Positions 45,749 through 57,878 of a DNA stretch of 64,000 nt are shown one piece after another (within the stretch, counting starts at the first letter, position 1; each line of letters begins with the position of its first letter). The translations under genes and the position numbers were made by a program. The notes under the pieces were generated by a model. It ran no database searches. It was not told the origin of the DNA and worked only from the letters and a program-made list of their open reading frames with translations. The stretch is from Entomortierella parvispora (Eukaryota; Mortierellomycota; Mortierellomycetes; Mortierellales; Mortierellaceae), in NCBI GenBank assembly GCA_963573315.1, contig OY752148.1, positions 1,293,263-1,357,262 of the forward strand. The letters are read 5' to 3'.

Positions 45749-47836
45749 ATGGCATCCGCCCTCCAGATCCACTCGCACCACGAAGACATGTCCCTTCTCT
45801 CCGATCCTGCTTCTCCCCCTGCCGCACCGGCCTCTGTCCCCGGGGTCGCGTATGACCTCAAACGCCTCAAGGTCTACTCGTCCTGCCTGCGCTGCAGAGC
45901 CAAGAAAGTCAAGTGCGACCGCAAAGAACCATGCTCGAGATGTGAGAAGCACTCTGTCGAATGTTCCTACCGAGAGCTGGCCTCAGTGCAGCTCGACATT
46001 CGCCAGTTCCAACGGCACCTCAACAACCCAAAGATCAGGAAGGATGGCTCTGGCATCATCACCTCGTCCGCCACCCCGGTGATTACCATGACCCCTTCTC
46101 CTACGCCCTTATCCTCCTCCGCCCACAACGCTCCACAGGCAGCTCGGCCTGCACCCACCGCAGTAATACCATCCAAAGCATCATCACCCACAGGCGCACA
46201 ATCATCTGTATCATCACCGTCCTCCAAGAACTCGGCCTCCTCGACATCCAGCCCCACGGCCTGGTCGGCAAGCACGACTATTAATACCTTTGCTTCGTTC
46301 CCGGGATCAAACACAGAGCGCTCGCAGCCTGGCGCCTCCGGCTCCACAGACGCAGACTCGGACTCCAACTACCGCAACAATAATCCCTCACACAGCCGAC
46401 CCCGGGTTCACAAGGTCCATCGCAGGAAGCCATCATCCCACAAGGGCCTCGGCCTCAGCCTCGACCGCGACCCTGATCATGACCATGCTCTCCATGCCGA
46501 CCTGCGGGCCATCAGCGACCACGTGGATCGTGTCCAGCTCTCGGAGGACGCAATGGCTCCAGACACGAGCATGTCGTCGGCCTCGGACGGCGAGGGCGAA
46601 GGCGAGTTGGACAACAACAACAACGGCACGGAACATGATAGCAACCACGATCTCCAGGAGGATGTGCCCATCTGGCATGTGCAGGCCATGGGCAAGCACA
46701 AGCAGACGGCACACGAACAGGACATGGCCGAGACGTTCGGGCTGGCAGCGTATCTCAAGGCCCGTGAGATGGAGATTGCGCAGGATCCAGCACGAGCAGG
46801 ACAGACCCTTGACTTTGAGATGGAACTGGAGAAGGCCCTAGCCCAGCGCATGCCCAGCTCCTTTTCTCGACCCGACCGGTCCTTCTCCCGCGCACGCAAG
46901 AACGCCCCCAACGGATACAGCCCCAAGATGCCCTATGCTCGACCATCGTACTGCCAGCTCTCATCGCCCGGTAACAACCACAAGAAGAACAACAGCCACC
47001 GCCAGGGCAGCAATGGCAGTAGTAGCGCTGCATCTGGCGCGCACTCTGCCTCCCTGAGCGCCTTGCTGACTGCCGTCCAATGCTGCTGCCAGATCTCTGC
47101 CCTTCAGGGCCAGGCGCTGAGTGTGTGTCCCTACTCGAACGTGAGCCACAGTGGGTATGACAAGCCGCGGCTGACGCTCTCGTCGGCCTCAGCCACCGCC
47201 GCATCCGACTCAGCCACACTGCCCGCAGCAGGAACAGCATCGGCCTCGCTCCCTCCACCCTCTTCTTCTTCGAAGGCAGCCGAAGGAGCCCGCATCGCCT
47301 ACTCGCCTTCATACTCGCCCACTTACAACCCGCGCGATGTGCCCCCTCTCGCCACTGCCGCCGCCAGGGCGACAGACTCCCTCCAGTCCTCGTACCCGTC
47401 CCCGCAGGAGCAGGAGAGCCCTCTCTGGCAGTACACGCCTTCGTCCAAGCTCTTTTCCTCCACTACCTCCACCTTCGTCACCAACAGCACTAGACTTCCT
47501 TCCTTATCTGTCGCTGCGCCTTGTTTGACTCCAGATGCTTGCTCCATGGATGTGGACATTGCTACAAGCTCTCCTCGAACAGAGCTACCACCCATTCTCA
47601 CTTTGTCCGCCGTGACGTCTACAGTCTCTTCGTCGTCGTCCACCACTCCGTCCTCGGACCTTACGGTGTTCCAGGTTGGCAAGGATGGCGAGGCGCCCAT
47701 CCAGATTGAGTGCAAGTACAACGAGCCTAATGTGGATGCGTGGGACATGATTGAAAAGCCCATCTCGAGAACGATCCCACTGACAACAAAGCGAGGACGA
47801 TCTATCAAGATGGAGATGGGATGGATTCTGTCCTAA
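45749..47836 (+). CDS. Zn2Cys6 binuclear-cluster transcription factor
   Basis: Intronless, 695 aa, start at 45749 (the frame is open a little further upstream but with no ATG). Residues 46-72 form a canonical fungal Zn2Cys6 cluster, C-x2-C-x6-C-x5-C-x2-C-x6-C, with the basic loop RAKKVKCDRKEPC; such clusters bind CGG half-sites. A short basic/aromatic linker follows. The middle is low-complexity Ser/Ala/Pro/Asn with an acidic patch (GEGEGELDNNNNG). A predicted helix at about residues 312-350 (AEQDMAETFGLAAYLKAREME-like) and a conserved-looking C-terminal block (VGKDGEAPIQIECKYNE…WDMIEKP) may be regulatory. No fungal-specific middle homology domain (Fungal_trans) is seen. Nuclear activator or repressor of unknown targets. 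Confidence 0.9.
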   Translation: MASALQIHSHHEDMSLLSDPASPPAAPASVPGVAYDLKRLKVYSSCLRCRAKKVKCDRKEPCSRCEKHSVECSYRELASVQLDIRQFQRHLNNPKIRKDGSGIITSSATPVITMTPSPTPLSSSAHNAPQAARPAPTAVIPSKASSPTGAQSSVSSPSSKNSASSTSSPTAWSASTTINTFASFPGSNTERSQPGASGSTDADSDSNYRNNNPSHSRPRVHKVHRRKPSSHKGLGLSLDRDPDHDHALHADLRAISDHVDRVQLSEDAMAPDTSMSSASDGEGEGELDNNNNGTEHDSNHDLQEDVPIWHVQAMGKHKQTAHEQDMAETFGLAAYLKAREMEIAQDPARAGQTLDFEMELEKALAQRMPSSFSRPDRSFSRARKNAPNGYSPKMPYARPSYCQLSSPGNNHKKNNSHRQGSNGSSSAASGAHSASLSALLTAVQCCCQISALQGQALSVCPYSNVSHSGYDKPRLTLSSASATAASDSATLPAAGTASASLPPPSSSSKAAEGARIAYSPSYSPTYNPRDVPPLATAAARATDSLQSSYPSPQEQESPLWQYTPSSKLFSSTTSTFVTNSTRLPSLSVAAPCLTPDACSMDVDIATSSPRTELPPILTLSAVTSTVSSSSSTTPSSDLTVFQVGKDGEAPIQIECKYNEPNVDAWDMIEKPISRTIPLTTKRGRSIKMEMGWILS

Positions 47837-48676
47837 GACATGTACACTTCATTCCTCATACCTCGTACCGTCTCTTGTTCCTGCCTCTCCTCTTTTACAC
47901 TTATAATACCATTGTCCATAATAAACATCATACCTTGTATTATACAAAAGAGAGAAAGAGGACAGAGAAACCAAGATCTCGAACTGCTCACTCAACCCCG
48001 GGCGCGTGCCACGCGTTCTTTTGTTGGATTCTTTTTATTATTCTGGTTGGCAGTGGTTTGTTTGTTTGTTTGGGCGTGGGTGAGAATCGCGCCATTTCTT
48101 GGATGGATCAGCCAAAGAGAAAGAGAGGAGTGACTCTCTCCTCCTACCGCGTGAGTCTCGGTCCCTTTCACTCACTCTCTTCACACATGCACTCTCTGCA
48201 AAGTCGCGCAATCGGCAACAAGAATACGAATTGACTCAGGCACAGAGAGGACCAGCTTAGAAAAAGCACCTTCGAAAAGAGTGCCCTGAAATAAAGTGTC
48301 GTACAAAAACAAAGAAAATCCTCAGAATGAGCACGACATCTCAAACGGTTCAATTGGCCATCCGGGACGAGCGCGAGGGCCCAGAAAGGCCCCTCCTTTT
48401 CTGACTGGACTGACTCGATTATCTTTCCATTGTCCATTGCTGGTTGCTTGCTGCGTGCTGGCCTTTGGTTGCCATTCCGAAAATGACACCATCCAACGCA
48501 TCCTGTTCACACACCCTGCCATCTCAACCAAAAAAAAATATAAAAGAACGCGGGGATCTCTCCCGTCACTTCTTTTCTTTACTCTTTCTGACTCGTCTTC
48601 CTCATCACTCCTTCCCCTATCCCACAGCCCTTCTTCTTGTCCCTTTTCTTCAGTTTCTCAATCCTTTACATCCACC
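47837..48676. other. intergenic / promoter of homocysteine synthase gene
   Basis: About 840 bases. The first part is the 3' UTR of the Zn-cluster gene. A TATAAAAG box lies at 48539-48546, about 130 bases upstream of the next start codon, followed by a C/T-rich leader. No gene seen. Confidence 0.6.
48539..48546 (+). promoter_or_regulatory. TATA box of homocysteine synthase gene
   Basis: TATAAAAG, 131 bases before the ATG at 48677, with a pyrimidine-rich leader in between. Confidence 0.6.
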
Positions 48677-50819
<2,143 letters not shown>

Positions 50820-51179
50820 AAGACTCAAGACAGAGCTGAAGAAAAACACAAAACAAACTGAAAGGATGGGAAGGGAACTTGTTTGGGGAAGCTCTCATTT
50901 TTAAAGAAAAAAAATTCGCACGCGCAATTCGTCTTTCTTGAACGCGTGCACTTTGTAAATAAAAAAAGACCCCCTCTACTTTTTTTTGTCGATCTCACAT
51001 GTGGGCATCCCGTTCCACGAGACGATTGTTCAGGGCCGGGACAATGTGTTTTACTGTATTTCTTTAGATGAGTGTGAATGTTCAAGTCTTGACGGTCTTG
51101 ACGCCCATTGGAGAGAGGTGAGTGATTGTCCTTCAATCTCCCTTCCGTCCCCCCTCCCGCCCTTCCTCCTTCAGTGCTA
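50820..51179. other. convergent intergenic spacer
   Basis: About 360 bases between the stop of homocysteine synthase (plus) and the stop of the next minus-strand gene; 3' UTRs, no gene seen. Confidence 0.5.
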
Positions 51180-53759
51180 TCACTGATCTACTCTACGAAA
51201 CTCCTCCAGCTCCTCCTTCTGAGTAGGCTCCTGGTGTACGATTGAACCTTTAAAAGTCACGTCCGAGTTCCGAAAGTGAGGTGAGGGGAACAGGATCGAC
51301 TGCCGACGGCACCTGGGATGCATCTGCTGGCGTGTAGTCTGCGACGGAATTGAAGAGGAAGAGGACATTGAGGCGTTCGTAACAGAATTGGGGCGCCTTG
51401 TCGAAATATAGTTCGTCGAGGGTCTATAGGCACTTGCGTCCACCATCCTCACCTTGGTAGAGGTCATGAAAGCTGGGGGTGTATGTCCAAAGAATTCTCT
51501 GGAAGTAAGAACTCCGGAAATCGAAGAGTCCAAGTCGCCCGACCTTTGGCTGGACCCTGAACCCGCACTGGTGGTGAACAGGGGCGGTGTCGTTAATAAT
51601 AGTCCCTGTGGTGGAGGAGAGCGAAATGATCCCGACTCACGACTTTGGCCGTTGCCGTCCTCGTCATTATCATCATCATCATCATTGTCGTCGCCAGCTA
51701 GGTCCCAGTCATCCTCGTCTTCACACCTCTCTTCCTCTTCTTTCTCATAGTCAGGAAGGGATCCAAAGTTCGCGCTCGAGTTCTGAGAGACTGCTTCTGC
51801 CGCAGCTACGAGGCATGGTGATTTTTGGACGCAATATCTCGGGAAGGCGGCAGGGCAGGGTGTCCCCTGCACGCGCGACATTTTGGGGCTATCTCTGTGT
51901 TCAGCGCTACTCATGTTGTTCGGTGCAGGGCATCGGTTATTCACCCCGGTCTTTTCTTCAAGCTCTTGGTCATCTTCCCCTTCCTCTTTTTCACCATCAT
52001 TGTTGTCATTTTCAGGGTCGTGATCCTTGTTTGCTGCTGCCGCCGCTGCTGCCTCTGCCGCTGCTAACGAGTAACTTGATTCAAGAGACAAGCTTGACAT
52101 TCGTTTCATTCTCCGTTCTTGGTGACGCTGCTGCTCCAGCTGCCGAAGATGGTGTTGCTCCCAAGCACCAAGCACTTTTTGCTCCATAGATCGATGTGTC
52201 TGAATCTGCTGCTGTCTTCTCTGGGGGGGATTGTCGGATGAAGAATTAGGTGCCATCCTACCCAACAAAGATTCAAGGAAGGGGTCTTCAATTTCCTCAT
52301 CCTTATTCGCATCGTTCCGTCTGGGATCAAGAATTGGAATGGCGGCTGGACCTTCCCGGTTGAGAGGGGTTTCTTGCTGGAGATGCTTGTTCCTGGCAAG
52401 GATTTGTGCACGACTAAGCGGAAGCTGATTGGATGTGCGTGCCCAGACATTGGAAGAGGGCATAAAAGGAACAAGGTTTCCAGTACCTGGCGGACAGGCA
52501 GCGCCTGAAGCAGAGATATGAGCGTCAGCAGAGGGGAATGCATTGGAAGGAGAATTGGCGGCGGCTCGATGGTTAAAAGTCCTGGTACATTCGTCCGCAT
52601 GGGTAATCAAGCCCTGGCGCGCGATCCGGGCCATCGCCAGATTGGTACTGATACCGTAAAGGAAATAGAGGCGGACAAAGGGCCCTATCGGAGCAACGAG
52701 TCCGATCTAGAGAAAAAATGAAGATCGTAATTGTGAGAGAGGAATACCACAGGACGGAGGTGTTAATTACACAACAGTTATTTACTAACCAGTAGGTCGA
52801 CAAGTAAACCGCGGATCAGCGTGCGTCTCAACAAAGAAAGTTGGCCTTCTTGGATGTGAAGTCTCGCCAGAGGTATATACACCTTGACGATCGTCAAAAC
52901 TAAACATATTAGGACACCAATCCCAGGGATCAGGGCTTTTTTTTTTTTTGATTGCCGAACAATTATGAGATTCAATTATCACGATCTACGAACAGAAACC
53001 CTGTTTTTCGTTTCGACGAGTGTGCATACCTATCAAAAAGGCGGCTCCAATCTTTTCAACCGCAGCTCGCCAACCATGCTCCTGCATTGTATCGATCATT
53101 TCCCTCATTGTTGGCCCTCTTTGTCGAGCCCATTGCGTGTTAACACCAGAGAACCAGGACCTCCTTGTTCGCCCTGCCATCAAAGTAGGCGCTCTAGGAT
53201 AACTCTCTTCTGCATGGATGGTGCTAGCTTTCACCACGAAACTTGTACCGCTACTGCGACATGAGTTCACTCTCTGAATCGGTGGTCGCAATTGTGGGGA
53301 GGAAAAAGACCCTGGCGGCTCTTCCTCATTGTCTCCGGTTGTAGAATCCATGAATGGAGAACCGTCCAAGATACGAGCCCAATGTATGGCCTCTTGAAAG
53401 AGGACGTTGTTTCTGCGCATCTGCTCCTCCATGGGGTCGCAAAGGTATGGCAATGGTCTTTGGAAAATACCATGATCACTGTATATGGGAGCAGCCATGG
53501 TTGTTATGGCAGTAGTTGTGGTGGCTGTGGTGGTGGCGGGGGTATAATTGTTGTGGCTGCCTGGATTGCTCAAACTACTTGATTGCAAAGAGTGAGGCGC
53601 AAGGTGCCGGAGAACAGGAGCCGTCTGGGCGGCGCCGTAGCGCTGCAGGTTATGGAGGTAAATGGGCAGGATAGCAACAGGTAGGAGAGGAGACGAGGCC
53701 ACCAGTGGAGGACATGGTGCTGACGTTTGAACTTGGTCCTCAAAGGAATGGAATTGCAT
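51180..53759 (-). CDS. membrane protein of unknown family with Ser-rich acidic tail
   Basis: Three exons, 53759-53030, 52899-52790 and 52706-51180 (GT-AG, consistent phase), 788 aa. The first ~240 residues are Thr/Ala/Ser-rich with a helical segment (DPMEEQMRRNNVLFQEAIHW). The exon junctions sit in a hydrophobic block: AAVEKIGAAFLIGVLTIVKVYIPLA (about 232-256) and a second long segment, RTLIRGLLVDLLIGLVAPIGPFVRLYF (about 268-295). This suggests two membrane helices in the middle. The C-terminal ~480 residues are soluble, with acidic low-complexity sequence (DDNDDDDDNDEDG), poly-Ala and a Ser/Thr-rich end. No known domain is recognised. It may be an organellar or cell-surface membrane protein; function unknown. 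Confidence 0.75.
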
Positions 53760-54076
53760 TATTTTTGACTCTAGGGCTAAGGCCGAGGGGGGGGGGGGGG
53801 GGGGGGGGAAAGGAAGCGAGAAAGGTGGTGCTACTAGGATGAATGCGTGAACAAAAGGAGGAAAGGAGGCCCTGAAGAAGAAGAGTCTGGTTTGGAGAAG
53901 AGTCGCCGTCGTCTCATCATTGCCGCAAGCAAATACCCATCAGATCTTTGATCAACAAACATTTCTTTCATGCCCCTTGCGATATTGGGAATAGGCACCG
54001 CCACTTTTGTCTTTGTGAAAGAAAAAGAAAAAGATGCGAAAAGGCTTTCTATTTTGTAGTCGCCGCAAACCTCAGG
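53760..54076. other. intergenic with long poly-G tract
   Basis: About 320 bases, upstream of the minus-strand membrane protein gene and downstream of the DUF455 gene. Contains the G run at 53787-53808. Confidence 0.5.
53787..53808 (+). repeat. 22-base poly-G tract
   Basis: Uninterrupted G homopolymer 28 bases upstream of the start codon at 53759 (C-run on the gene's strand); unusual length, possible assembly length uncertainty. Confidence 0.85.
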
Positions 54077-55638
54077 TTACGCGGCTAATGAACTATCACT
54101 GTGTTGTACATGCTGGGAGGCCTCCACCGCTGGTGACGCCTCTTGGACTGCTGCTGCTCCTGCTCTTGAGACTGCGGCTGTGGCCTCGGCTGCGTTAGCG
54201 GCAGTGGCAGCGGCCTTTGCGGCTGCAATTTCAGCTTTTTCTTCCTTGGTCCGTAACCGCCGACCTGCGGCTGCGGGTTTGAAACCTGTTCGCTCTCGGA
54301 CGACAACCAAAGGTTCATACCACCCACGCGTCAAGCCTCCTTTCTCACGGTCCACGGTGTTGAATGGTGGTTTGAGCGATCCTTTGAAATATTGCACCAC
54401 CACTTCCTGAAACCTCTTTCGCCGCTGTGCCTCAACAGGGTCCACGATCTCCTCTACAACAGAGGCCTCTGCGGTGGAGACTTGCTCTGAACCCTCGACT
54501 GTTTTTATAGGCGCTGTGGTGGTTGTTGCCTGAACTCGATACTCGTAAAGGTCTTCTTCTTCGTCGCCCTCCCCTTTGTCCATTGCTGCTCCAAAGGCCT
54601 TTGTCTGGTGTGCTGGCTCCTTTGCGCCGACCCCTTCATGCTTTTGGAGCAGATAACAGAACCATCGATGACCAATCTGTACATGAGTCACTTCGTCTTC
54701 GTGAATGAACTGCAACATCTTTGCAGAGTCCTGGTCGCCTGATCGATCAAAGCGAGCAATGGTGGCCGGGTTCACATCCAAACCTCGAGATTCAATCGTC
54801 ATATGAACAACCGCCATCCTTGCCAGGGCCGAACGAGCTGTATCCGTGCAGGAATCCCAAATGGAGGCATGGACAGGCAATTGACCATAGAACGCTCCCT
54901 GAGACTCTAACCTTTCATTGAGCCATTTGAAATGCTACGATCACAATGAAAGAAAAATGAAATCGTTAAACCTTTGTTTGTGGTCGATCCTGAAAACAAG
55001 TGGCTCTGCCTTTGCCCGTTCTGTACCTTGGATTCATCACAGGCCATCTGCATAAAGTCGTCAAAGAACCGATTAGGCATTGTATATTCTTGTTGCTGTC
55101 CTTCTTTGTTGTCCTCAGCATTCGTTTCTTGTGGCGGATGTTCGATTGGATCTTTTGCCTTTTCTGTCATCTCCTGTACGTCGCGGGTCCCAGCGGTAGC
55201 CTGGGTGTAGTACCCAAACCGAGCTATGTTATCGAGCGCGGTATCGATCGCCCACTGCTCCACATTTGCCAACGCATGCAAAATTGCGATCCGACTAGAC
55301 AGCGATCCGGCCTTGCCGACCTTGACTCCATAGCCCGGTCGAACAAATTCGAGATTGTCGGGTCGGAGAGGGATATCTGGGGGAGTCGCCCGGCCGAGAG
55401 TGAGGACTGGCTCCTTCCTTGTTGCAGATACCCTGTCTGAAGGGGTCTCCTTTCTTGCTTCAATGGTCGCACGCCATTGTTCGCCCAGGAGCAAAGTCAA
55501 ATCTGCCTTTTCCACGGGATCAATAACATGCATGATGTACACGCATCGCTCCAAGAGCGATTCACATCCCGCGGGGAACTGGACCTCTTTCCTGCTCTTA
55601 TCCACGGCCAGCGGTGTCGGCACTGCCTCTGTGTCCAT
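54077..55638 (-). CDS. DUF455 ferritin-like domain protein
   Basis: Two exons, 55638-55027 and 54934-54077 (phase 0, GT-AG), 489 aa. DUF455 proteins are ferritin-like four-helix proteins expected to hold a di-metal site; their substrate is not established. Seen: LTLGRATPPDIPLRPDNLEFV near the N-terminus of the conserved part, a first helix with HALANVEQWAIDTALDNIARFG, FYGQLPVHASIWDSCTDTARSALARMAVVHMTIESRGLDVNP, and the metal-ligand helix FIHEDEVTHVQIGHRWFCYL (E-x2-H type). The end of the fold is KPPFNTVDREKGGLTRGWYEPL. Insertions rich in Glu/Gln (about residues 168-195) and a C-terminal Ala-rich tail are extra. Whether it is soluble cytosolic is likely but not shown. Confidence 0.9.
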
Positions 55639-55800
55639 GTGTGTTTGAACGAATGTCGTTGTCGTGTAGATGTGAAGATGAGAGGAGAAAAAAAAATTGT
55701 TCATAATATTTTTATTTTGGATTTTTTGACACAATCAAAAAAACGACATATTTCAGGTATGGGGGGTGGGGTTGTGGTTGATGTGCGTAGAAAGGGTGCT

Positions 55801-57096
55801 TTACAGCTCATCCATGGCGCGCATGGTCTCCTCGAGCTCATCCTTGACCTTCTTGAGCTCAGCAGTAGCGGTCTCCAACTTGGTCTCGTAGGTCTCGTTC
55901 TCCTTCTCCAAGGACTTGACCTTGCGCTCAAGATCCTCGTTCTTCAGCTCCAACTCGCGGACCCTATAGTGCAAATAGAACAAATCATCTGGTGAGCATG
56001 TTTCTTGTTCGTCTGGCTTGTGAGCGAGAGAGAGCAAAACGCAACAATCTGCCAAAATAAGAAAAAAAAATTGGGAAAAGTAGTGTCGTTTTGGGGTGCG
56101 GGACAACGCAGAGTGACTGGATAGGCAAGTCCATCCTGGTGGACTCAGCAACACGAGGAAACTGAGATACTGGTGCCTCAAAGATAACAAACGACATGCC
56201 CCACTTTCCCACTTGTTGTTCGCGGTTGCACGCACACATGCGAACAACGCGAAACAATGAAAGAAAGGGACACGAGCTACCAAAAAAAAGAGCACANNNN
56301 NNNNNNNNNNNNNNNNNNNNNNNNNNNNNNNNNNNNNNNNNNNNNNNNNNNNNNNNNNNNNNNNNNNNNNNNNNNNNNNNNNNNNNNNNNNNNNNNNNNN
56401 NNNNNNNNNNNNNNNNNNNNNNNNNNNNNNNNNNNNNNNNNNNNNNNNNNNNNNNNNNNNNNNNNNNNNNNNNNNNNNNNNNNNNNNNNNNNNNNNACGG
56501 GCCTGGGCAGCATCGGCCTCGGCGCGGAGGTTAGCGAGTTTCTACGGGGAGAAGGGTAGATGAGCAGACGAAACACGGTTAACATTACTGAAATGGATGT
56601 AACATTGTTTTTTTTCCTTCTTGCTCCTTGTCTGCTAGATGACTGTCTCCTGTCAACAGGCTAACTCTAGTCCTCTTCCGCAGTCTGGTCCGAGGCAATG
56701 AAGAGCATGGCTGCCAAAGATGTGGTTTTTGTTCTCCAACGTCCAAGGATCGATGCATTGGGGTCAGTGAGGTCGAGATGATCATCATCTTGCAGGTCCA
56801 TTCTTGATGCCGCAGTCGCAGGGCAAAAGGGCAACTACGCTGCGCAAGAAGATATGGCAACAAGGCTGGCAGGCGAGGATTATCCGGGTTGATGGTTGTC
56901 AAGCCTCCTCCTGGCTCCCCTCGACGAACAGAAAGGATAGAACGTGTGTTCCCCCTGAGGAAACGAGATGGAAGGATCGAGAGAGGGGAGAGGTCGAGGA
57001 GCCAGACAGACAGGCAGGCAGAGAGAGATAAAGAGAGAGGCAGACGGACAGAGAAGCAATAAGCAGGGAGGGACTTACTTCCTTGAACTTGTCCAT
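55801..57096 (-). CDS. tropomyosin (interrupted by assembly gap)
   Basis: First exon 57096-57079 encodes MDKFKE; exon 2 starts at 56541 (KLANLRAEADAAQAR…) and runs into a 200-N gap at 56497-56297; the last exon is 55963-55801 (VRELELKNEDLERKVKSLE…EETMRAMDEL-stop). N- and C-termini fit fungal tropomyosin: coiled-coil heptads along all exons, start MDK(I/F)xEK, C-terminus rich in E/L/K. Tropomyosin winds along actin filaments and stabilises cables built by formins, so it is functionally linked to the formin at 14-20 kb. The middle part lies wholly or partly in the gap, so total length cannot be given. The 18-nt first exon is typical of fungal tropomyosin genes. Confidence 0.85.
56297..56496. 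other. assembly gap of 200 N
   Basis: Exactly 200 undefined bases, probably a gap of estimated or nominal size, inside the tropomyosin gene. Confidence 0.99.
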
Positions 57097-57878
57097 GTTT
57101 ATGTGTGTGTGTGTGTGAAAGGGAGATGATGATGAAAGATAGATGCAGACAGAACGACACAGAAGCGCGCGACTTTAAGAGAGCAGTGGTGGGAGGAGAG
57201 AGCACCGCACCTCTGTAAATCGACACACCGCCGTCCATCTCTTTCGGATTACAGAGGTTCGTCCCTCGGGTGACGTACCGGAAGAAGACGATCGCCCGTC
57301 TACATCGCACGGGCTGCATCACCAAGAAAAGAACCGACCATCTTTAAAGTCTGGCCCCGCAGGGGACCCTTACCAACAAGCCATTCTCTGTTGTCGCGCC
57401 CAGTCGCAAGTTCCTTTAAACCCTGGGTTTGATTGATGCTCAGATGCATGCAAGGGGCTGCCAGGCAGGGGTCGTGCCCGTCGAAACCAATCCAATCGAG
57501 CGCGCGTCGTCCCTCACAGGCTGCATCCAATTCGAAGGGGCACCTTTTTTTTCCTGTCGTTGCAAGACCCGTCAAATCGCCGTCTACCTTTTATCTTTTT
57601 TTTTTTTTTTTTTGGCCCTCTTGAAGCAAACGTTGTGCCGTTCCTTGTTACTTTTCTCTTTTTTTCCTTCTCCCTACTTTCCTTCCTTCAACACTTTTCC
57701 CCCCAGTTATCAATCGAAAGAAAGCCAGAGATACTTGTTCCCTTACTTTTTTTTTTAATCTACAACCGCCAATTGACATTCTCGTCAATCCCTGCATTTA
57801 TTTGTAAAAACTCGCACCCTTTTCCTTGCACTCCATTCAACTTCATCCCACACCGCAAAAAGGGATACCCAATAAGCC
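57097..57878. promoter_or_regulatory. divergent promoter region, tropomyosin / elongation factor 3
   Basis: The 782 bases lie between divergent start codons at 57096 (minus) and 57879 (plus). The plus-strand half is strongly pyrimidine-rich (about 57590-57780), fitting a highly expressed eEF3 gene. A GT microsatellite of about 14 bases sits just upstream of the tropomyosin start (about 57102-57117). No gene seen. Confidence 0.6.
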
